A stretch of DNA of 64,000 nucleotides from Castor canadensis (Eukaryota > Chordata > Mammalia > Rodentia > Castoridae): assembly GCF_047511655.1 (NCBI RefSeq), contig NC_133390.1:160887583-160951582 (forward strand), in the 5' to 3' direction. The notes beneath the pieces are model-generated. The model ran no database searches. It was given only the letters and a program-made list of their open reading frames with translations, and had not been told where the DNA came from. Of the stretch, positions 56,830 through 64,000 are shown piece by piece; within the stretch, counting starts at the first letter, position 1; each line of letters opens with the position of its first letter. The position numbers were made by a program, and so were the translations under genes.

Positions 56830-57240
56830 CTTGTGATGGTGAGCCGGGGCAGCGGGCCCTGCCATCTCTCCTCTCCCTTAGGACCCGTCCTGCCCCTGCA
56901 TGGGGGGTTCGTGCAGGCCTGTCCCTCCTCCTTTCATCTCCCTCCCTTACCCCAGAGGCCTCCAGGTCACAATCGCACGTGGACACCCTGGCCCGCGCGT
57001 TCAAGCTGTGTCCACACTTCGTGTTTGTGTGTCTGGGTGTCTGTGAATGTCTCGCCATCTGCGGTGCCAGACCTGGTGGCGCTGTGCCTAGCTGGAACCT
57101 GTGCCACCTCGGTCCCCAGACAGCACGGGCCTGGCAGCGGGCACGTGGAGAGCCCGGCCTGCGTGCCCGCCGTGCTCCAGCAGGGGGCGCCGGCGCTCCG
57201 CGGAGAGGCTGCTGCAGGCAGCGCGAGCTAATGTGACCCT
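56830..57240. promoter_or_regulatory. CpG-rich block around a CTCF-like motif, no gene recognised
   Basis: CpG density is raised over about 400 bp. Open frames on both strands (56585-57236) have no recognised product and look like by-products of high GC. The CTCF-type motif lies at its right end. It could be a small island or an unannotated exon or promoter. Confidence 0.4.
57177..57190 (+). promoter_or_regulatory. Strong CTCF-like motif
   Basis: CCAGCAGGGGGCGC is a full match to the CTCF core consensus CCASYAGRKGGCRS, in a CpG-rich setting about 28 kb from the BLCAP promoter. Methylation-sensitive binding is possible because of the CpG in the core. Confidence 0.6.
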
Positions 57241-57310
57241 GGCCTTCACGTCCCTCCCTCTCCTAGTTCAGAAGGGGAAACTGAGGCCCCGGAAGGAGAA
57301 AGGAAGCTGC
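57240..57310 (-). mobile_element. MIR fragment, minus orientation
   Basis: 'cagaaggggaaactgaggcc' is the reversed MIR core. Confidence 0.6.
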
Positions 57311-57789
57311 TCCAATCTCTTAAATCTGAGTCTCAGATTCCACTGCACCAAGCCTCCCGCTAGACTTCATGACGGTGGGAACTCTTCCCCGTCTTGGCAA
57401 GAAGCAGGGGGATGGACTCAAAGACCTATCAATCCCCTCAGAAATGTCACTACTTGCTAGGAAGTGTGTGAGCCAGAGCTGAGGCCTGGAGGGCAAGGGT
57501 TGGGAGGGAGACATAAGACCCAAGGAGATGAGGGGCTGTCTCCTCATCTGTGAAATGGCATAGGGAAACCCATACCCCCAAAAGAATTTCTTTTGGATTC
57601 ATCCCAGCTCAGGCTTAAGAGGTGTCTGGTCTGCATCCTACAGACCCATCCTTGCACTGACCAGGCAAGGATGTCTTGTCCTGGACCTGCTCTCTTGGAC
57701 CACGCACGGATGGTCCTGAGCCAGGGGCCTGCATTTTTTGCTACTTAAGCAGCCTGACTCCCAAGGATGAGTGGGCCAACTGAATATTG

Positions 57790-58610
57790 CCTTCCTGTTC
57801 TTCCAGCCTCCACTGTGTGCCTGGCCTTGTGATGCATGCTGTGGAAAAAGCAAGAAACAGGAAAATGAGGCTGTTCCCAAAGACCACACCCTCCAGGGGA
57901 CCAAGTAAGCATGAAAGGAGCAAATAATCGCAGATGGTGATCAGTGCTGGAAAGGAAGCCACGAGAGGGCAGAGACAAAGACTAATTGTGCAGAACCAGA
58001 GGTGATGGCTCAGTCCTGTAATCCCAGCACTCAGGAGGCTGAGGCAGGAGGGTTGTAAGTTTGAGGGCAGCCTGGGCTACATAGCAAGGTTCAGACCAGT
58101 CTGGGCTACATGGTGAAACCTTGTCTCAAAAAATCAACCAAAAAAACAAAAACAAAAACCTACCCCCCCCCAAAACAAAGAAGAACAATTGAGGAGGAGG
58201 ATGCTCCCTGATGCTGGAGCTATGGCCCTCTCATTAGAGGGACCTCATTGAGGTAGCTTGGAAACCATAAGCTGAGAGATGAGACAGAGGCAGCCATGCA
58301 AAGGCCAGGCAAGTGGAGGGGTGAAAGCAGGCAAAGAAAACCATCAGATCTGTTCTTTTTGAAAGATGTTCTAGTTGGTGGATACAGAGCAGGCTAGCAG
58401 GCATGAACAGAAGGCAGGGGGGCAGAGAGGAAGCTGTTGCTATAACTCAGGGGAGGGGATGCTGGTGTCTCAGGCCAGGTTGGTGGCCATGGAGATGGGG
58501 CTCTGGATGGAGTTTACAGCAGTGCTGACAGGTCTTGCTGTTGGATGTGAAGTGGGGACAGAGAGGAACACAGGATGTAAAAGGTGATTGAAGTTAAGGG
58601 CTGCTGGCAG
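57790..58610. mobile_element. Reversed LINE2 DNA with a B1-like SINE inserted
   Basis: L2-like minus-oriented text lies at 57790-57960 and 58200-58610 ('tgttctagttggtggataca', 'ggaggggatgctggtgtctc'). A plus-oriented B1-like SINE with a partly duplicated body occupies 57990-58150 ('gtgatggctcagtcctgtaa'). Confidence 0.5.
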
Positions 58611-59375
58611 GAAGGTAAGGATCCCAGGACAGGAGGCCCTATTCCTTGGCCCTTGGGGGAAAGTTGTGGCTCTGAACTTGAATACCAAGGTTCCTAAACT
58701 TAGCCCACCCTCTGCATCATACTGGTACTTCAGGAAATCCTGTACTTGGACCCAGAGCTCCATTTCTCAGTGGTGCTGATTCAACTGGTCTGGCCCATGG
58801 GATTCCCTGATGTGGAGCTCAGGGATGACCTCTCTCTTTCTCTTCCAGAGGGGTCAGACCCAGGGAAAGGGGGAGGCAGTAGTGGGAGAGCTAGGAGGAC
58901 CCCCAAGAGAGACAGATGAGCAGAGGCCACTGGAGAGTCAGGGATGCTGAGGGATGTCAGGGAGAAACAAGCCACCTTTCTAATTTTGACCTCATTTTTA
59001 AATTATCCCAGCTATGAAGGAAAACATTCTTTGGCCTCCTGGGAAGCAGCTGGCGAGCAGAGCAGGGCACAGAGGCTGAAGTCCTGCCCCGAGTCCTAGC
59101 CGATCTTGAAAAATGGGAAACGGTGGCCCTGAGGACACTCCCAGCTGTGTTTCCAGCCCAGTTCTTTCTGGACCCAGCCCACTAGTGGATCCTAAATAAG
59201 CCAAATGTCCTTTGTACTGGAGGCAGGTGTGGGAAGCCTATGGAACATTCTCTCTCTCCTTGACCCTCTTCACCTGGGGTCATCCTTCAGGTCTCACTAC
59301 AGCCATCATTTCTCTGGGCACAGGTGAGCCCCACTCAGCCCTCTCCGCCCAGATGTGTTCACATGTGCTCTATAT
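58611..59375. other. Unique DNA, no gene recognised
   Basis: No repeat identity and no coding exon with splice borders is convincing. Short open frames are unremarkable. Confidence 0.35.
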
Positions 59376-59379
59376 TAGC

Positions 59380-59485
59380 CCTGTGAGGCAGGCCTGCTAC
59401 CTCTATTTGCAGGTGACGGCATTAGGGCTCAGACAGTGTAAGCAGCTTGCCCAAGGTCACACAGCAAGCATGTGGCCTTGAACGC
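59380..59485 (-). mobile_element. MIR fragment, minus orientation
   Basis: 'gggctcagacagtgtaagca' and 'cttgcccaaggtcacacagc' are reversed MIR core phrases. Confidence 0.7.
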
Positions 59486-59749
59486 CTGAGGCTGCAGCAG
59501 ATGCAGGAAACGTCTCCAAATCCTTTGTTATAGTAGAACTCTACTTAACAACAGAGATCCTTACAGATGCCCGAAAGGATCACATGAATCATCTCAAAGG
59601 ACCAAATAAATACCAAGGAGGGGACCGGGCCCTCCATGCCTGCCTTGCGCCAGGGTCTCAGAGGCCACACTCACCTGAACCCACCCCTTCCTTTTCCCAA
59701 AGTCAGCTGTTTCTCTGTCCCTGGAAGTGCCTCTGAAATGTCAATTGCA

Positions 59750-60085
59750 GGCCCCTCCCTCCTCCTGTGAGTCGTGTAGCAGCTCAAATATATTATACAT
59801 ATTAAAAGAATATATTCTCTGGCAGCCCTGAAGGGGATAATGAAACCTATATATATATATCTATATATTTATACACAATGGATTGGCTCGAAATGCTGTG
59901 AATATCCCTCCAGCTGTGGCAACTCTTTGAAATATGACACAGGAGCAACGCCTCCCCCACTGGCGGCTGGCGGGAGACATTAAAGATTTAAAAAAAGGGA
60001 AGGAAGGAAGCAGAGGAAGGAGAAGAAAAAGGAGGCAGCTGCTTTTGCCTGTGGCTGTGCAGCGGCAAACTGTGTTTAAATATTA
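59750..60085. promoter_or_regulatory. AT-rich repeat-free block, candidate conserved enhancer
   Basis: A run of A/T-rich motifs without recognisable repeat ancestry: 'gctcaaatatattatacata', an MEF2-like 'ctatatatttata', 'acattaaagatttaaaa', E-box 'cagctg' and 'gtttaaatattaaaa', bracketed by GC-rich DNA. The look is that of an ancient conserved non-coding element; conservation itself cannot be seen here. Confidence 0.35.
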
Positions 60086-60329
60086 AAACCACCCATCACC
60101 CGGCCCAGCTGTCCGCCCCCTTCGGTGGCCTGGGTCTGCGCCAGGGCCTCCTGTGTCTCCGAATGGCTGCAGGTTGCCTCAAAGACAGAAGCCCCAGCCA
60201 TAGTGACAGGGCGGCTATTGGAAGAGTGGGGCGGGGTGGGGGTGGGGGGTCTGCTTCAGATCTCAGGCTCCAGACTTGGTTGGGAGTAAGGTGGGAGGAG
60301 TGGGAGGGGCCCACTGGATTTGAGGCAAA

Positions 60330-60450
60330 GATATAGGTTTCCATCCTGACTCTAACACTTTGGCTTTGATGCTGGGTGACCTTGACCTTGGGGGAAGTTT
60401 CTCTACATCATGGGTCTGCAATGTTCTCATCTACACTAAGAGAAATTTGA
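60330..60450 (+). mobile_element. MIR fragment, plus orientation
   Basis: 'gatgctgggtgaccttgacc' and 'gggggaagtttctctacatc' with 'aatgttctcatctacac' follow the MIR sense order. Confidence 0.5.
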
Positions 60451-61530
60451 ATTTGGAATTTTGGGGGTCTAGGAGTCCTCAGAGTTACATGCAATGTTGG
60501 GGTGGAACGGGGGGGGGTCACTGGCTTTTCTCTGAGTGAGCAGAGCAGTATTGTCATCTGGACACTGACATTAGGGCTCTGGGCAGGTCTGACTTCCTCT
60601 GGGTCTCCAGTTCCTGCAGGAGAGGCTCTTTATACGCATTTGTTAATGGTCAAGGACGCAGGAAGTTTCATCTTGTCCCAACGATATAATTTAAGGTGCT
60701 TACAAGTGACTTGGGTGGTCTCGCAAGGGATGGAACACCCACCACTAAAAGAATTCAAACAGAGACCAAATGTAGGGCAGATTTCAGCATTTGATGGGGC
60801 CTGGCATGAGGTCCCTTCCAACTCCACATTTCTATAATTTTAATTTGTTATGATTGAAGGCTATATAGAACTTCAACTAGAATGGGGTAGAGGGAGAGAG
60901 CAGGCAGTTTGAGATTTCTGTGCACTCTGCAAGAGTGTAAAATGCAGGCGAATGTGGCTTTGCCTTCCAGGTGAATGTGGGCATCTTGTAGCTTGAGTGA
61001 GTTCCAGGGTTTAAAGGTACATATTTCACACACCATCACCCTGAATTCACACCAAATACTTCATTTCCTCAAGTGGAAAGGCAGGCGTTTGTTCCTTTCC
61101 TGGAGGAAAAGCTGGCAGGGCAGGGCACACTGAGTGATGAATGGCCCCCGGCATGGATCTCTCTGAAGGACACTGGGAATTTCCTCATCCACCTACTCTG
61201 GAATCAAATCCCTGGATAAGATGGAACTCCCCTAACCAGAATGCTCCCAGTCTAAGATCTGGAAGTTTAAAGATTCAGACTCCAGAATTTAAGGCTTCTA
61301 GAACTTGACAAATGTATGTATGAGTCAAGTCTAAGCCTGTACGACTTAAGAAACCTTTAAAATGAAAGTCAGGAAGAGTCTTTCTATGGGGCATGGTATT
61401 AGGTTGGGTTCTAACGCAGGTCTCGGAAATCTTTTTTTCCTATGTGAACCACCTGCCCACAGAGAAATCTGCAAAGGACCACAAGCAGGAAACAAGGTGA
61501 TCCAGCTTTTTTTTAACTTAGAAAAGCATA
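60451..61530. other. Unique DNA, no gene recognised
   Basis: Open frame 60502-60837 (111 codons) has no recognised domain. No repeat identity is clear. Confidence 0.35.
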
Positions 61531-61534
61531 GAAT

Positions 61535-61655
61535 ACTTTTGTTGCTGTTGTGAGACTCTGTCTCACTATGCAGCCCAGCCAGCCTGAACTTTTTCTCCTC
61601 CTGCCTCAGCCTCCCAAGTGCTGAGATTATAGGCATGAGGCACTGCACCCAGCTC
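61535..61655 (-). mobile_element. B1-like SINE, minus orientation
   Basis: 'gactctgtctcactatgcag', 'tcctgcctcagcctcccaag' and 'gctgagattataggcatgag' form a reversed B1 body. Confidence 0.75.
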
Positions 61656-63260
61656 AGAATATTTTATATATACAGACAGGATTGGGGCTCAGGTGGGAGT
61701 CTGGGAATGGGATGCTGTTCATTATGTGTGCTGATAAGACCCCCTCTCCAAAGAAAGCACCACCTGCCTCATCTGCCAGGTGCCATGGTGTAAATACTCT
61801 CATCACAGTCGACTGCAAGTTGTTGACAGTTTAGCACCTGGTTCTCAAAATTCCTGAAAATCTAACCATCACCTCTTGTGACCTAGCAAAGCCAGCTCAA
61901 GTGTGTCCTGGGTGGGGTCACTGCCCAGGCCTCTGTGATGGGACCTGGCAGGGTCAAAAGGGTGATGACAATGGGAACAACTAACTACTCAGTTAGGAGA
62001 AGGGTGGGGCTGATCTCAATATGACATCTGGACCCCAAAGGAATCTTTCCTGCTTCCCGGGGTGAGAAGCATTGAGGGGCCTGCAGAGTCAGCTGGGAGG
62101 TGGGCTGATGAGGAAAAGCCACTGCTGTCCTTTTGCCCAGGCCATCCACTGCTAAGGTGGGACATTGAGTATTTCTTCACTCAGTAAGCGGAGGTGGGCA
62201 GTGACTTTGACCAAGAGCCTGTGGCACCATTAATATGTTTTCAGCTGCAGCCAGGGGCCAGAGGAGCAGCAGAGTCTGAGAGGAAGCTGCCCACATCCAG
62301 AAGGGAGGGAGGGAGATGGTGTGGCTAAGCTAGAACGGTGGCCAACGTGGACGGTGCCTGGTCTGTAGCCATTGCTCTCCACCATTCCAGCCCCACATAC
62401 CCAGACCAAAGGGGATGCTGGTGACTGTTGAGTCCTTCCTATCACTGCCTTTGCCCTGGGGTGGAGAGGCTCTTAGGGTATCGGGAGGGGCCAGGCTGAA
62501 GGAGTCAGGGATGATGGATGGAGCTGGCTGGATACACCCAGGACAGAGTCTCCCTCTCCCCCACCCCGGGACTCTGTGCAGTGGCTTTAAAGAGAAGTGT
62601 CCCTCAAGACATAGCTGACCAGATACTCCCACACCTGTTGGTTTAAACCCATCTTACAGCTGAGGACCAGCTGGGGCAATGGCTTGGCAAATGTTGCCTA
62701 ACAAGTCAGTGACTGCTTGGAGTTCAGACCCCAGGCCTCCTGTGGCCACTTGGTCAGGAATTTGGACTATCAGCAGTGGGCTCTCACTTAGGTACCACCC
62801 AATGAACACTCCAGCCTGGGAGGACAAGGCTGACAGACGAGGCTTCCTGGGATCCTGGCAGATCCCCAGGCCTGAGCAACATAGGATCCCAGCACCAGAG
62901 CCCAGAGTACATCCATCTGCAGGATTTCAGGGCCAAGAAACAGCTTCTATCTGCCTGCCACCCCACCATTATAAAGTCAGTCCTTTGGCTATGTAAAGAT
63001 CTCAGATGCTCCTTTTAAAAAATGTTGGATATTTCAAGAAGTTCCCCACCTTCCATCTTGGTTGCCAATTAAGATTGGAACCAGAGAGGTGGGTTGAACT
63101 CTCCCTGTTCATTGGAGGAGGATTGTCCTGAAATCAAGCCAGGTCCTTGTTCTTATACAGAGGAGCTCCACCCTGGGAGGAAGAAAGCACTCTAGTGAAT
63201 AAGATGGTAAGAGGGAAGTGGGAAGAGCAGGTAAGCTGAGGCACAAAAGCTGGACTTTAT
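61656..63260. other. Unique DNA with one MIR piece, no gene recognised
   Basis: A reversed MIR remnant is visible at about 62635-62740 ('catcttacagctgaggacca'). Open frames (62230-62996) have no recognised product. Confidence 0.4.
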
Positions 63261-63261
63261 T

Positions 63262-63600
63262 CACAGACACTTTATTCACAAACACCTTAGTTGATGTTGA
63301 ACACCCTAGTTATCTGCCACTATTTCGTTAAGTGTTAATACCCTAGTTAATAGCAAACACCCTTCTTTATAAAACCCATGCTTCTTGTTAAACACACGGG
63401 TTACCAATGAACACTCTAGTTAACAGCAAACATACTCATTATCAGCTAACCCTCAAACAAACTGCAAATGTGCTACTTGACAAGCACCTTAGTTGACAGT
63501 GAACACTCTTGTCAACAGTGAACACACCCTAATTCACAGTTAACACCTTCCCTCACAGTTAACACCATCTTTAACAGCAAGCTCCCCAGTTGACAGCCTT
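63262..63600. repeat. Degenerate ~20-bp minisatellite
   Basis: About 15-17 loose copies of a unit near 'acaccctagttaacagtgaa' are arranged head to tail, for example at 63280, 63343, 63408, 63488, 63507 and 63550. Copies vary in length (about 17-23 bp) and sequence, so the array is old. Confidence 0.85.
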
Positions 63601-64000
63601 CTGGGAGGAGCTGGGTTCCAAATGAAAGTTAGGATGAGGCAGGCCCTGAGTGGCCTCAGGAAGAAGGAGGCTCTGGCTCTGCTGTCCTGCTGTCCTGGCC
63701 AGCCAGACCCACCCCGCCTTCTGCTCTCCCCACCTGCCCCATGCAGTGCCACTTACAGCCACACACTGCTCTGGATCCAGGCTTGCAAAAAAGAAAGATG
63801 AAACAGTGCTGAAATGTGAGATGTATTATTCAACGCAGCCCCACGCACCCTGCTCCCTGTGGGACTCAGTTCCTCTTTTGTGTTAGAGATGAAAGTCCAA
63901 GAGAGGGCACCTGTCTCTTCCCTCACCAGCTTCCTTCTTCCTGAGGTCTTTCCTCCCTATTAGCTGCCCTCTTTCCTGCCCCCTTCTCCTTCTGTATCTG

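Noticed and set aside
63262-63600. CRISPR-like repeat array
   Set aside because: Units are degenerate, contiguous and lack constant repeats with unique spacers; the genome is mammalian, so it is a minisatellite.

Overview
The window is a stretch of placental-mammal nuclear genome, most likely from a castorimorph rodent (beaver-like). It contains spliced genes with GT/AG introns and CpG-rich promoters, L1, L2, MIR and MaLR fossils, and many lineage-specific SINEs that join a 7SL/B1-like left part to a tRNA-derived ID-like right part. The species call is inferred from SINE style; the mammalian assignment is firm.

Only two protein-coding genes can be supported, and they form the known BLCAP/NNAT imprinted pair. 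BLCAP is on the minus strand. Its 5' untranslated exon lies near 28753-28880, and one large exon (about 18603-20521) carries the whole 87-codon reading frame (20084-20347) and the 3' UTR. NNAT (neuronatin, 81 aa) lies on the plus strand inside the single large BLCAP intron, in three coding exons (22645-22716, 23625-23705, 23934-24026) with a polyadenylation signal at 24884. In other mammals NNAT is expressed from the paternal allele, and BLCAP shows isoform- and tissue-specific imprinting in brain.

The most informative non-coding element is an inverted, diverged copy of the start of the BLCAP coding exon at about 20812-20960, in the BLCAP intron just upstream of the coding exon's splice acceptor. 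In BLCAP pre-mRNA it would fold back on the start-codon region and form the double-stranded RNA expected for the known A-to-I recoding sites (Tyr2, Gln5, Lys15). NNAT intron 1 also holds a degenerate array of about a dozen motifs of the type GCRCTTYGCAGGAAAAA, next to the promoter CpG island.

The rest is intergenic. Positions 1-6400 are a tandem arrangement of old truncated L1 pieces with a repeating junction. Positions 6400-18600 are mostly old, L2-like or unique sequence with two pairs of diverged duplicated blocks. Positions 29000-38300 hold L2, MIR, SINEs, an old DNA transposon split by two sibling L1 insertions, and a solo LTR. Positions 38900-43200 are a decayed L1 in plus orientation carrying nested SINEs. 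Positions 45000-48300 are a decayed L1 5' region in minus orientation, broken by large TC/TG microsatellites. Positions 48300-56400 contain MaLR-like LTRs and another L1. Positions 56500-64000 are mainly unique DNA with a strong CTCF-like motif, an AT-rich block that may be a conserved element, and a degenerate ~20-bp minisatellite. I found no further protein-coding gene; other open frames are short or explained by repeats.
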